From UBA4736 sp002404015 (GTDB lineage Bacteria; Chloroflexota; Dormibacteria; Dormibacterales; Dormibacteraceae): a stretch of DNA of 64,000 nt. The position numbers and the translations under genes were made by a program. The stretch's first letter is position 1; every line of letters starts with the position of its first letter. Positions 43,529 through 51,734 of the stretch are shown here, piece by piece. The notes under the pieces were generated by a model. That model was not told the DNA's origin and did not search any database. It worked only from the letters and a program-made list of their open reading frames with translations. Location of the stretch: NCBI GenBank assembly GCA_036747295.1, contig DAIOCN010000001.1, forward strand, positions 1 through 64,000, given 5' to 3'.

Positions 43529-44575
43529 CTAGGCCTCGGCCGCCTCGCCGCGGCGGGGGCTGCCTGGCCGCAGCGGCGCGCCGATGTCGTGCAGGAAGGA
43601 GAGGATCTCCCGGTACGACTGCAGGATCGAGGTCTCGTAGTAGGGCACGCCGCGATCGGCGCAGAACTGCCTGACGATCGCATGCGCCCGGCGCACGTTG
43701 CGCCGGGGCATGGTTGGGAACAGGTGGTGTTCGATCTGATAATTGAGGGACCCGTAGAGCAGGTCCGTGAGCGGGTGCGAGGCCACGTTGCGAGCGGTCA
43801 GCACCTGTGAGCGCAGGAAGTCCATCTCGGCCTCGGCCTCAACCTGGGGCATCCCCTTGTGGTTGGGCGCGAACACGGACGCCAGGTAGAAGCCGCCGAC
43901 GCACTTCTGGATGACCACGACCAGGAGAGCCCGCCAGGGCCCGACCAGCACGACCAGCAGCGCCAGGTAGGCCAGCGCGTGGAGTGCCAGCCCGATCGCT
44001 TCCGCCCGGCGGTGGCGCGAGGGCCCGCGGGCGAGGAACCTCACCCCGGACACGTGCATGACCCAGCCCAGGCCGAAAAGCAGGGGGAAGAAGAGGTAGG
44101 CCTGGTTGGCGGCGATGAACCGGCCCAGGCCTCGCTTGTCGGCGGCCTGCTCGGGTGTATACGCGATCACCCCCACGCTGATGTCGGGGTCAAGCTCGAC
44201 GTGGTTGGGGTTGCCGTGGTGGCGGTTGTGCTTGTCGACCCACCAGCCGTGGCTCATGCCGAGCAGCAGGTTGCCGGTGATGAAACCGATCACCGTGTTG
44301 GCGCGCCGGCTGGCGAACATCTGCTGGTGCCCGGCGTCGTGCAGCTGGAAGCCGAGCTGGCCTGACACCACACCCAGCATCCCCGCCGTCAGCGCCGTCA
44401 CCCAGGGGTTGTCGACCAGGCCCAGGATCGCGAAGCAGGCCGCGAAGGCCAGCGTGTTGGTGGTCAGGAGGAGGACGTAATAGCCAGGCTGCTTGCGGAG
44501 GAGCCCGGCCTGCTCGACCAGGCGCTTCAGCTGCGCATAGTCGGAGGCGATGGCGGAAGTCGGCAAGACATCCAC
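43529..44575 (-). CDS. membrane fatty-acid desaturase, paralogue (348 aa)
   Basis: Same architecture as the gene at 36104: His boxes HDAGH, HNRHH and QIEHHLFP, and a shared N-terminal block (DYAQLKRLVEQAGLLRKQPG). The GTG at 44575 aligns its start with the paralogue; the longer frame to 44656 runs into a repeat region. It lies opposite and convergent to the liv operon. Substrate specificity is unknown, but the glutamine in the last His box is typical of front-end acyl-lipid desaturases. Confidence 0.92.
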   Translation of the reverse strand: MDVLPTSAIASDYAQLKRLVEQAGLLRKQPGYYVLLLTTNTLAFAACFAILGLVDNPWVTALTAGMLGVVSGQLGFQLHDAGHQQMFASRRANTVIGFITGNLLLGMSHGWWVDKHNRHHGNPNHVELDPDISVGVIAYTPEQAADKRGLGRFIAANQAYLFFPLLFGLGWVMHVSGVRFLARGPSRHRRAEAIGLALHALAYLALLVVLVGPWRALLVVVIQKCVGGFYLASVFAPNHKGMPQVEAEAEMDFLRSQVLTARNVASHPLTDLLYGSLNYQIEHHLFPTMPRRNVRRAHAIVRQFCADRGVPYYETSILQSYREILSFLHDIGAPLRPGSPRRGEAAEA

Positions 44576-44660
44576 TCTGAGGGAGGGCTCGAGCCAATTG
44601 CAAATGGCGTCCGGCCGCACGCACGGTTCGTGCGTCCTGGCGGACGGCTCCCTCAAGACT

Positions 44661-44855
44661 TCCGCGCCGCCTTCACAAGGCGCTTAAGGCGTGGGGGAAC
44701 CCCTTCGCGGTTCCCCCTCGTGCCCCTTCCGTGCTCCATGCCGCGTTTGGCGCGCGTCTGGAATTTGGGACTCAAGCGGGCCGGCGGAGCCGCCCCTTCC
44801 GGCGCCACAGGTCTGACGTTTGATCTAAACCTCCGCGCCGCCTTCACAAGGCGCT
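44661..44855 (+). repeat. solo hairpin-repeat copy flanked by a 24-bp direct repeat
   Basis: A plus-orientation diverged unit spans about 44690-44810 (arms GGGGGAACC / GGTTCCCCC, then the GGACTCA element and the hairpin GGGCCGGCGGAGCCGCCC). A perfect 24-bp direct repeat starting TCCGCGCCGCC lies at 44661-44684 and 44832-44855. Each contains a small GCCTT-CAC-AAGGC hairpin. This explains most of the 339-bp gap between the desaturase and the next gene. Confidence 0.65.
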
Positions 44856-44914
44856 CACACGCGCCGGGCAGTATTGGCCGCATCGGATCTCGATCACATG
44901 GAGGTACATCGGAA

Positions 44915-45244
44915 ATGAACGGACGACGCAGATTCGGGCTGCTGTGGGGGCTGATCACGCTCCTGATCGCCGGGGTGGTGGGCGCGATCGCTTACCAGGC
45001 CGGGGTGGCCACCCATTTCGCCTCGGGCCAGTACGAGGGTTTCGGCTTCTTCGGCCTGGTGCCGCTCCTGTTCCTGGGCCTGCTCCTGTTCGGACTGTCC
45101 AGGATCTTCTGGTGGCGCGGTCCCCGCGGCATGTACGGCGGGCACGGCCATCGGGGCGGCATGGAGCACAGGCTCCGGGAATGGCACGACCAGGCTCACG
45201 GCCAGGTCCCGGCCGAAGGTAAGAAGTCCGACTCGTCACCCTAG
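44915..45244 (+). CDS. small two-TM membrane protein (109 aa)
   Basis: Two hydrophobic helices (about 9-28, LLWGLITLLIAGVVGAIAYQ; about 45-62, GLVPLLFLGLLLFGLSRI) are followed by a Gly/His/Arg-rich cytoplasmic tail (GGHGHRGGMEHRLREWHD). The ATG 44915 lies 7 nt past an ACATCGGAA and 12 nt past GGAGGT. It ends 1 nt before a response regulator gene, so it is probably part of the same signalling operon, perhaps as an accessory or target. Confidence 0.65.
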   Translation: MNGRRRFGLLWGLITLLIAGVVGAIAYQAGVATHFASGQYEGFGFFGLVPLLFLGLLLFGLSRIFWWRGPRGMYGGHGHRGGMEHRLREWHDQAHGQVPAEGKKSDSSP

Positions 45245-45245
45245 G

Positions 45246-45944
45246 ATGGCGGTCGTGAAGACCGTGCTGGTCGTGGACGACGAGCCGCAGATCCTGCGGC
45301 TCGTCCGCGACTACCTGGAGCGGGCGGGCTTCAAGGTGGTGACCGCAGGCGACGGCGTCGCCGCCCTGCGCACCGCCCGGACCCAGCACCCCGACCTGGT
45401 GGTGCTCGACCTGGGGCTGCCCCAGCTGGATGGCCTTGACGTGACGCGCGAGCTGCGCCGAGAGGGCGCCGTCCCGATCATCATGCTGACCGCCCGCGGG
45501 GACGAGTCGGACAAGCTGGTCGGCCTCGAGCTGGGCGCCGACGACTACCTGACGAAGCCCTTCAGCCCCAAGGAGCTGGTAGCGCGTGTCCGTGCGGTGC
45601 TGCGCAGGGCCGATGGCCTGCGCGCCCAGGACGACCTGATCCGGGTGGGGGAGGAGGTCGAGCTCGACCTCCCGCGCCTGCAGCTCCGGATCCGCGGGCG
45701 CCTGGTGGAGCTCACGCCGACCGAGTTCCAGCTTCTCGCCACCATGGCCCGCCAGCCCGGCCGCGTCTTCACGCGGGCGCAGCTCCTGGACGCGGTTCAC
45801 GGCGTCGCGGTGGAGTCTTACGAGCGGGCGATCGACGCCCACGTGAAAAACCTACGGCGCAAGATCGAGCCCGACCCGCGAGCCCCGCGCTACTTGCAGA
45901 CCGCCTTCGGGGTCGGCTACCGCTTCGCGGACCTGGCTCGTTGA
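45246..45944 (+). CDS. OmpR/PhoB-family response regulator (232 aa)
   Basis: A receiver domain (VVDDEPQILRLVRDYLERAG; phospho-acceptor Asp in VVLDLGLPQLDG; Lys in YLTKPFSPKELVAR) and a winged-helix effector (LTPTEFQLLATMARQPGRVF; HVKNLRRKIEPDPR). It is placed between the 2-TM protein and its cognate kinase; the kinase start overlaps its stop (TTGA). Confidence 0.95.
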   Translation: MAVVKTVLVVDDEPQILRLVRDYLERAGFKVVTAGDGVAALRTARTQHPDLVVLDLGLPQLDGLDVTRELRREGAVPIIMLTARGDESDKLVGLELGADDYLTKPFSPKELVARVRAVLRRADGLRAQDDLIRVGEEVELDLPRLQLRIRGRLVELTPTEFQLLATMARQPGRVFTRAQLLDAVHGVAVESYERAIDAHVKNLRRKIEPDPRAPRYLQTAFGVGYRFADLAR

Positions 45945-47038
45945 GGCGGCGCCGGGGAAGGCCCCCCTGGTGGCCCGAAGACCAGCCGTTCCCGCCGCCA
46001 GGCGGGCCACCCTGGATGCGCGGCCGCCATCGCGGCCGGCTTCTCTGGCGGATCGCCGCCCTGCTGGCCGCCCTCGGTGTCATGGCACTCGCCGTGGGAG
46101 CCCTGGTCGTCTGGCTGCTGGCGGCGCTGTTCGGGCTTATCCCGGCTCCGGCGCCGGTTCGGATTCTCGGAGTGATGGGCCTGGGAGCGGTGGTGTTCGC
46201 TGTTATCGCCGGGCTGCGCGGCATGCGCAGGCTCGCGCTTCCCGTGGGCGACCTGGTGGAGGCGGCGGGCCGGATCGAGGCCGGCGACTACAGCGTCCGG
46301 GTGGCCGAGCGCGGCCCCCGGGAAGTCCGCTCGGTCGTGCGCGCGTTCAACTCGATGGGCGCCCGCCTGGAGGCCACCGACAGCCAGCGCCGCTCCTTCG
46401 TCGCCGACGTTTCGCACGAGCTGCGGACCCCCCTCTCGATCATCCGGGGCCAGGCCGAGGGCATCGTGGACGGCATCTACCCCGGCGACGCCGAACACCT
46501 GGCGCCGATCCTCGACGCCACTGAGACGCTCGAGCTGCTCGTTGAGGACATCCGCACCCTGGCGCTCTCAGAGACAGGCAGCCTCGCGCTGGCGCGCGAG
46601 CCGGTCGACCTGGCCGTCCTGGTCAACGAGACACTGGCCGCCTTTCGGGCGCCAGCGGCGGCCAAGGGGGTGACTCTGGCCGAAGATGTGAGCCGGGACG
46701 TGCCGGCCGTCGACGCCGACCCGGCGCGGATCCGGGGCGTGCTTGGGAACCTCCTGACCAACGCGATCCGGCACACGCCCGCGGGCGGGTCGGTGACCGT
46801 CGGGGCCGCCGGCGCGGGCGGACTCGTCACCATCTCGGTCAGGGACACCGGCGAGGGCATCCCCCTGGAGCTGAAGCCGCGCGTCTTCGAGCGCTTCGTG
46901 AAGAGCGCCGACTCGCGGGGCTCCGGGCTTGGGCTGGCCATAGCACGCGACGTGGTGGTCGCCCATGGCGGCCAGATCGAGCTGGGCAGCCTGCCAGGTG
47001 CGGGGACCGAGGTGCGCTTTACTTTGCCGCTGGCGTAG
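45941..47038 (+). CDS. membrane histidine kinase with HAMP (365 aa)
   Basis: Two TM helices (about 35-65 and 75-95) with almost no periplasmic loop are followed by HAMP (GDLVEAAGRIEAGDYSVRVA), HisKA (FVADVSHELRTPLSIIRGQA) and HATPase (NLLTNAIRHTP; DTGEGIP; GSGLGLAIARD). The lack of a sensor loop suggests intramembrane or partner-mediated sensing, possibly through the co-encoded 2-TM protein. It starts at TTG 45941 with a Pro-rich N-terminus. The 3' end overlaps the convergent gene by 20 bp. Confidence 0.93.
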   Translation: MRRRRGRPPWWPEDQPFPPPGGPPWMRGRHRGRLLWRIAALLAALGVMALAVGALVVWLLAALFGLIPAPAPVRILGVMGLGAVVFAVIAGLRGMRRLALPVGDLVEAAGRIEAGDYSVRVAERGPREVRSVVRAFNSMGARLEATDSQRRSFVADVSHELRTPLSIIRGQAEGIVDGIYPGDAEHLAPILDATETLELLVEDIRTLALSETGSLALAREPVDLAVLVNETLAAFRAPAAAKGVTLAEDVSRDVPAVDADPARIRGVLGNLLTNAIRHTPAGGSVTVGAAGAGGLVTISVRDTGEGIPLELKPRVFERFVKSADSRGSGLGLAIARDVVVAHGGQIELGSLPGAGTEVRFTLPLA

Positions 47039-47531
47039 TCGTGTTCGGGATGGCGGCCAGCCGGCCGCGCAGCTCGTCAATTTTCGCGCGCGCCACGTCC
47101 AGCTTGACGTAGGGAAGCTGAGTGATGGCGAATTGCCACGTGTCGCGCCAGAGGTCTTCGTACAGGTGCACCCATGTCTGGTGGGCGACCAGCTCCTCGT
47201 TCGGCTTCAGGACGGACACAAGGCCGCCCGCGATCCCTCCCAGGAGTGAGGCCCCTCCGACGATCCAGCGTGCGGGACCCGGAAGCCTGTCCGCGGCCAG
47301 GACGGAGCCGCCGACCGCAGAAGCTATGGCGCTGAGCCCCGGCAGGACCCAGTTGAGTCCGCGAAAAGCGCCCCGCACTTTGCGATTGACGTGGTAGAGG
47401 GCCAGCCCCCTATCCGCCATCTCGACCATCTGGTCGCCTATGTCACGCCGGGGGTCGTCGTCGCGCGTACCATCCAGCGCCGTCTTGAGCCGTTCTGAAC
47501 TTCTGATGGTGCTGGTCGGGCTCCCAGTCAT
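47019..47531 (-). CDS. two-TM SLATT/DUF4231-like protein (170 aa)
   Basis: A helix with ALYHVNRKVRGAFRGLNWVL leads into two close membrane helices (LSAIASAVGGSVLAA and WIVGGASLLGGIAGGLVSVL). A charged C-terminal helix follows (NEELVAHQTWVHLYEDLWRD). This matches the layout of SLATT-type 2-TM proteins, some of which are pore-forming effectors of nucleotide-signalling defence systems. No cyclase or SLOG partner is adjacent, so a defence role is speculative. Confidence 0.55.
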   Translation of the reverse strand: MTGSPTSTIRSSERLKTALDGTRDDDPRRDIGDQMVEMADRGLALYHVNRKVRGAFRGLNWVLPGLSAIASAVGGSVLAADRLPGPARWIVGGASLLGGIAGGLVSVLKPNEELVAHQTWVHLYEDLWRDTWQFAITQLPYVKLDVARAKIDELRGRLAAIPNTTTPAAK

Positions 47532-47648
47532 TGCGCGGCTGGGGCAGAAGCCGCTTCATCCAGGACCCCACCGCCACGATCGCCATTTTGAAACCGCACA
47601 GCCCTCTGAGCAAATCGGACTGGGCGCCACCCCCAGGCGGCCCAACGG

Positions 47649-48692
47649 CTAGAGCCGGCTGCCGTCCACCGTTCCCGTCACGTTGCCGTCGGCGTCAACC
47701 TGGACGACGATCTGGAGCTGGACCTGGTCGCCCGACTGGGTAGCGCATTGGGCCACCATCGTCGAGCGCTGGATCTGGGTGACCGAGCCCGTGCAGACGG
47801 GCCCGGAGCCGGAGGGCCGCAGCACGACCGTGGAGTCGTTGACGACGAGCCGGTTGCCGGTCTGGGTCTGCCCGATCAGCCTCACCTGCATGCTGCCGCC
47901 GGGCGCGCCGCTGAGGGTGGTGTCGTACTGGAGCGCGGTCTGGGCGGCGCTCCCCTGGCGCTGGTAGCGGCCCTGCAGCGTGGACTGGAAGGGCAGCGGG
48001 AGGCTGCTGGCCACGACGGGTGCGGGAAGCCTCGAGCCGGTTCCGTGGCCGTAGTTGGCGGTCTGGTTCCAGCCCGGCTGCAGCGGCCCACTGAAGGCCC
48101 AGCCGCCGAGCAGCAGGAGCCCGACCCCGGCCACCGTGGCGGGTGCGAAGGCCCGCCGCCCCTCGCGGTCGGGACTGAGCAGCCGGGCCGCCAGGAGGGC
48201 GGCGACCAGGAAGACGCTGCCGGCGTAGATGTAGAAGGCCCAGGTGGCCTGGGAGTCGCTGCCGCTGCCGAGCCCGTGGACGACCACCGCCAGGTAGGCG
48301 GCAAACGCCAGGTAGTGGAAGCGGCGCCACCACGCAAAGCCTATCCAGCGCTGGATCCAGGAACTGGCGTAAAGAGCCGCCATCAAGTAGGCGGCAGTGA
48401 CCCCCAGGCCGACCCAGAGCGGGCGGTAATGGGCGGCCAGTGGAACCGCGATCTCAGCCGGGGTGAACTTCATGAAGGGGTCGATGTAAAGGGCGACCCC
48501 ATGAAAGAGCGTGAAGACGAGCGCCAGGATCGTCGCGAAGCGGTGAACCTCGTTGGTCACGAAGCGCGGGAGCGCGAGCGTGCGCCACTTGAGGCTGAGA
48601 ACGATCCCAAGGCAGACCGACGTCGTGAGCAGCGCAAAGGCGACCAACCCGCTGGCGCGGGCGGCATACCAGGCGACCTGGCTCCAGTCCAT
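47649..48692 (-). CDS. ferric-reductase-like transmembrane protein (347 aa)
   Basis: Six helices in the first ~225 residues with paired His residues typical of di-haem ferric reductase/YedZ-like domains (EVHRFATILALVFTLFHGVA; RRFHYLAFAAYLAVVVHGLG). A ~120-residue extracytoplasmic beta-rich domain ends the protein in place of an FAD/NAD domain. It overlaps the ApbE gene by 1 nt, suggesting flavin-linked extracytoplasmic electron transfer. The tail has DTTLSGAPGG, which resembles but lacks the Thr of an ApbE flavinylation site. Confidence 0.8.
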   Translation of the reverse strand: MDWSQVAWYAARASGLVAFALLTTSVCLGIVLSLKWRTLALPRFVTNEVHRFATILALVFTLFHGVALYIDPFMKFTPAEIAVPLAAHYRPLWVGLGVTAAYLMAALYASSWIQRWIGFAWWRRFHYLAFAAYLAVVVHGLGSGSDSQATWAFYIYAGSVFLVAALLAARLLSPDREGRRAFAPATVAGVGLLLLGGWAFSGPLQPGWNQTANYGHGTGSRLPAPVVASSLPLPFQSTLQGRYQRQGSAAQTALQYDTTLSGAPGGSMQVRLIGQTQTGNRLVVNDSTVVLRPSGSGPVCTGSVTQIQRSTMVAQCATQSGDQVQLQIVVQVDADGNVTGTVDGSRL

Positions 48693-49687
48693 CAGGCCGG
48701 CCAGGCCCCGACGCGGATCGGGTCACCGTCTTCTGGCACGAGGAGGCCGGCCAGTCCGCGCGCTCGGAGGAAGTCGGCGCCGGCGCCGGCGCCGAGCACG
48801 AAGGCGACCTTGGCCGCCACCTCCGCCTCCCCGCATTGTGCGGCGCAGACGCTGGCCGACCAGAGCCCGGTGTTCGCCGGCAGACCGGTGCGCGGGTCGA
48901 GAAGGTGGTGGCGGCGCAGCTCGCCCTGCTTCCAGGCGTGGCGGCCAATCCCGGACGTGGCCAGCGCCCCGGACCACAGCTCGACCAGCTGGCTGCCCGA
49001 GCGCAGCTCGACGGCTCCCGGCCAGGCCGCCGCCCGGGGCGGCGAGCCGTGGACGCGGACGTCACCACCTGCCTCGACCGCGGCCATCCGGTGGCCGGCG
49101 GCCGCCAGGAGCTCGATGGCCGAGTCCACGGCCAGCCCCTTGCCGATCCCGCCCAGGTCCAGGGCCGCCCCGACAGGGAGCTCGACGATCCGGGCCTGGC
49201 GGTCGAGCCGGATCCCGCGCCAGGCTCCGCCGGGCTGTGACGCGACCGCGGCGGCCGGCTGATCCGATTCCATCAGCTCGAAGCTGCGCTCGTAGCCGAG
49301 GGCGGCGAGCTGGGGCAGCAGCGTAGGGTCGTAGACACCGTCGCTGGCCTCGGCCGCCGACAGCGCAGTGGCGACGACCTCCGCCAGAAGGTCGCTCACG
49401 ACCACCGGCGTGCCGGCGCCGGCGTTCAACCGGCTGAGCTCGCTGCCGGCCTGGAATCGACTGAGCCGCGACTCCCACTCCTCGAACAGGGCGCGCGTGA
49501 GGGGCAGCGCGTCCGAGCGGCCGGCCGCGCTCAGGACCGAGACCCGAGTGCCCATGGCAGGGAACTCGTCACGCCGCAGCGCGGCCGGGATCAGCAGGTC
49601 AGGATCGACGGGTTCTGAAGACCGGGCCGCTGGTTCCAGCCGAGACTCCTCCCTGGTTGCTGGGCTGGCCACCGAAAAAGCCGCCAT
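48692..49687 (-). CDS. apbE: FAD:protein FMN transferase (ApbE)
   Basis: An ApbE-family protein. Motifs are EFPAMGTRVSVL, ESRLSRFQAGSELSRLN, DLGGIGKGLAVDSA, VEAGGDVRVHG and HHLLDPRTGLP. It attaches FMN to Thr residues of extracytoplasmic redox proteins, though no signal peptide is evident here. The frame start at 49687 overlaps the upstream gene by 89 nt. A real start nearer the conserved EFPAMGT block is more likely, but only CTG or the internal ATG (49556) is available there. Confidence 0.88.
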   Translation of the reverse strand: MAAFSVASPATREESRLEPAARSSEPVDPDLLIPAALRRDEFPAMGTRVSVLSAAGRSDALPLTRALFEEWESRLSRFQAGSELSRLNAGAGTPVVVSDLLAEVVATALSAAEASDGVYDPTLLPQLAALGYERSFELMESDQPAAAVASQPGGAWRGIRLDRQARIVELPVGAALDLGGIGKGLAVDSAIELLAAAGHRMAAVEAGGDVRVHGSPPRAAAWPGAVELRSGSQLVELWSGALATSGIGRHAWKQGELRRHHLLDPRTGLPANTGLWSASVCAAQCGEAEVAAKVAFVLGAGAGADFLRARGLAGLLVPEDGDPIRVGAWPA

Positions 49688-49895
49688 CCGAGGTCGCGGG
49701 CTGGGCGGGAGTCGCTCCCTGGGTTCCGTCGGAGGGGTTCTGGGTCGCGGGCGTGGCTGCGCCGACCTGGTTCCCGGACACCAGCGTCCAGGCCACGCCG
49801 AAGGCCGCCGCGGCGCCCACCGCCAGCAAGAACTTCAACTTTCCGGCGAGCTGGTGGGCCGCCGCCTGCCGGGCGGTCGCGCTCACCGGATTCAC
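49599..49895 (-). CDS. single-TM protein with low-complexity exterior (98 aa)
   Basis: A short cytoplasmic head, one TM helix (FLLAVGAAAAFGVAWTLVSG, about 23-42) and a Gly/Gln/Ser/Pro-rich tail. It is the first gene of the ApbE/ferric-reductase-like cluster. No haem, Cys or flavinylation motif is seen. Function unknown; the gene order suggests an accessory part of the redox system. Confidence 0.55.
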   Translation of the reverse strand: MNPVSATARQAAAHQLAGKLKFLLAVGAAAAFGVAWTLVSGNQVGAATPATQNPSDGTQGATPAQPATSDGGFFGGQPSNQGGVSAGTSGPVFRTRRS

Positions 49896-49953
49896 CCTAC
49901 CGAGGGCGCCTTAGAAACTCCTTAGAATCGCGCGGACGGTACATCCTGTTGGC

Positions 49954-50535
49954 ATGTCGCTCGAAACCGAGCTGAAGCAGGTGCGGCGGCTGACCGGCGG
50001 CCGAGTCCACCTGGTGGTCGAGGCGGAGGGCGACCGCCAGGCACTCTGTGGCGCGGCGCTCGAGGCCGGCACGTATGAGTTGACCGATCGGCCCGCCGAC
50101 TGCCGGAGCTGTCTGCGCCGGAAGGACGACCCGACCCGGCTCTCCAGCGCCTTCTTCGCCAGCGACCAGGGCAGCCGGCTGCTGGAACTCTCGCTGGAGC
50201 AGGCCCGCCGGCGGCCGCGCCGGCAGCCCGCGCCTGGAAAGCCGGCTGTCCCGCCGCCCTCTCGCCGAGCTCCGAAACCGGAGCCCGAGCCCGAACCCGA
50301 GGTACTGGGGGAGCTGTACACGGCCGGGTTCCGGCGCTTCGCCGAGAACACGTTCACCAGTCCGGCGGGCGTGATCGTGCACATGTCCGGCGAGCGGGTT
50401 GCGGACGTCACCTTCGAGGGTAGGATCCAGGTCCGGCGGTCGGGGGCGGCGACCGTCACGCTCCGCGCCGGCGACGTGGACCTGACCTACTCGGCCAAAG
50501 GCGGCAAACTCCTGGGAGTGTGCCGGAAATCCTAA
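49954..50535 (+). CDS. hypothetical protein with putative Cys site (193 aa)
   Basis: The N-terminal ~65 residues hold a possible zinc site (HLVVEAEG, ALCGAAL, ADCRSCLRRK). A Pro/Glu/Arg-rich linker (about 85-120) follows, then a ~70-residue beta-rich C-terminal domain (FTSPAGVIVHMSGERVADVT). It is divergent from the redox cluster. No family recognised. Confidence 0.6.
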   Translation: MSLETELKQVRRLTGGRVHLVVEAEGDRQALCGAALEAGTYELTDRPADCRSCLRRKDDPTRLSSAFFASDQGSRLLELSLEQARRRPRRQPAPGKPAVPPPSRRAPKPEPEPEPEVLGELYTAGFRRFAENTFTSPAGVIVHMSGERVADVTFEGRIQVRRSGAATVTLRAGDVDLTYSAKGGKLLGVCRKS

Positions 50536-50555
50536 TAAAGAAAGAAACCCAGCGT

Positions 50556-50724
50556 GTGTGGAAGGCCCGGCTTCGCCGGGCTGTCTGAGTCCCACTTCAA
50601 ATCGCTCACAACGGTGTAAGGGGCCAGAGAGGGAGGTAGGGTCTGGGGGAGGAACCGCGAGGTTCTTCCCCCGTCCTCAGAGGTAGGGTCCGGGGGAGGA
50701 ACCGCAAGGTTCTTCCCCCGTTGT
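50556..50724 (-). repeat. hairpin-repeat copy with a duplicated end
   Basis: Minus-orientation unit: GCCCGGCTTCGCCGGGC hairpin, GTCTGAGTCCC, spacer, GAGGGAGGTAGGGT, and a GGGGGAGGAACC/GGTTCTTCCCCC hairpin. The last hairpin segment is repeated once more (about 50680-50720), so this is one and a third units. It fills the spacer upstream of the sigma factor. Confidence 0.8.
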
Positions 50725-50782
50725 CCAGGGTTTGCCGCCGGTCGGGCCGGGGTAACCTCCGAAATGGGGAGGCTTATCCAGA

Positions 50783-51727
50783 TTGGCGATCAGGCACGAC
50801 TACAACGAGGAGCTCGAGGAGCGGCGCGGCCCGCGCCTGGAAGAGCTCGTGGCGGTTTCCGAGGAGCCCGCTGAGCCGACGAAGGCCGAGGACGAGGCGT
50901 CACTCGACGACTCCGTCCGCGCCTACCTGCGCCAGATCGGCAAGGTCAAGCTGCTCACGGCGGCCGACGAGGTCGAGCTGGGCCGCCTGATGGAGCAGGG
51001 ATCCCTCGACGCCCGCCGGCGCCTGACCGAAGCCAACCTGCGCCTCGTCGTGAGCATCGCGAAGAAGTACGCCAACCGCGGCCTGCCGCTGCTCGATCTC
51101 ATCCAGGAGGGCAACCTCGGGCTGATCCGCGCGGTGGAGAAGTTCGACTACAAGCGCGGCTTCAAGTTCTCGACCTACGCGACCTGGTGGATCCGCCAGG
51201 CCGTCCAGCGAGCCGTGGCCGACCGCGGCCGCACGATCCGGATCCCGGTGCACAACTCCGACCTGATCACCAAGCAGGCCCGACTCGCCGACCGCCTCCG
51301 CCAGGAGCTGGGCCGTCAGGCCACCGACGAGGAGATCGGCCTGGAGATGGGCCTTGATCCCGAGCGCGTGCGGTGGCTCTTCTCGATCGCGCAGGAGCCG
51401 GTCTCCCTGGAGACTCCGATCGGGGATGGCGACTCCGAGCTCGGCCACCTGATCGAGGACGTCAACGCGGTCGACGCCATGAGCGCCGCGGCCGACACGA
51501 TGCTGAAGGGCCAGCTCGAGTCGGTGCTGATGACGCTGAGCCCCCGCCAGAGGCGGGTTATCCAGCTCCGCTTCGGGCTGGTGGACGGCAAGGAGCACAC
51601 GCTTGAGGACGTCGGAGCTCGGCTCGGCATGGGTCGCGAGCGCGTCCGCCAGCTCGAGCGCCGGGCGCTGATCAGGCTGCGGGAGACCGGCCGTCTGGCC
51701 GGCCTCGACGACAACCTCGTGGCGTAG
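50783..51727 (+). CDS. principal-type RNA polymerase sigma-70 factor (314 aa)
   Basis: A group 1/2 sigma factor with region 1.2 (DSVRAYLRQIGKVKLLTAAD), region 2 (LRLVVSIAKKYANRGLPLLD; GFKFSTYATWWIRQAVQRAV), region 3 and region 4 (TLSPRQRRVIQLRFGLVDGK; ARLGMGRERVRQLERRA). It lacks the long region 1.1. It may be the housekeeping SigA or an alternative HrdB/SigB-like factor. It starts with TTG, with GGGGAGG ~12 nt upstream. Confidence 0.93.
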   Translation: MAIRHDYNEELEERRGPRLEELVAVSEEPAEPTKAEDEASLDDSVRAYLRQIGKVKLLTAADEVELGRLMEQGSLDARRRLTEANLRLVVSIAKKYANRGLPLLDLIQEGNLGLIRAVEKFDYKRGFKFSTYATWWIRQAVQRAVADRGRTIRIPVHNSDLITKQARLADRLRQELGRQATDEEIGLEMGLDPERVRWLFSIAQEPVSLETPIGDGDSELGHLIEDVNAVDAMSAAADTMLKGQLESVLMTLSPRQRRVIQLRFGLVDGKEHTLEDVGARLGMGRERVRQLERRALIRLRETGRLAGLDDNLVA

Positions 51728-51734
51728 ATCTAGG

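Noticed and set aside
50900..51720. Extension of the TetR-like frame through the sigma gene
   Set aside because: It is antisense to an intact sigma-70 factor; only the portion above about 51735 has protein-like sequence.
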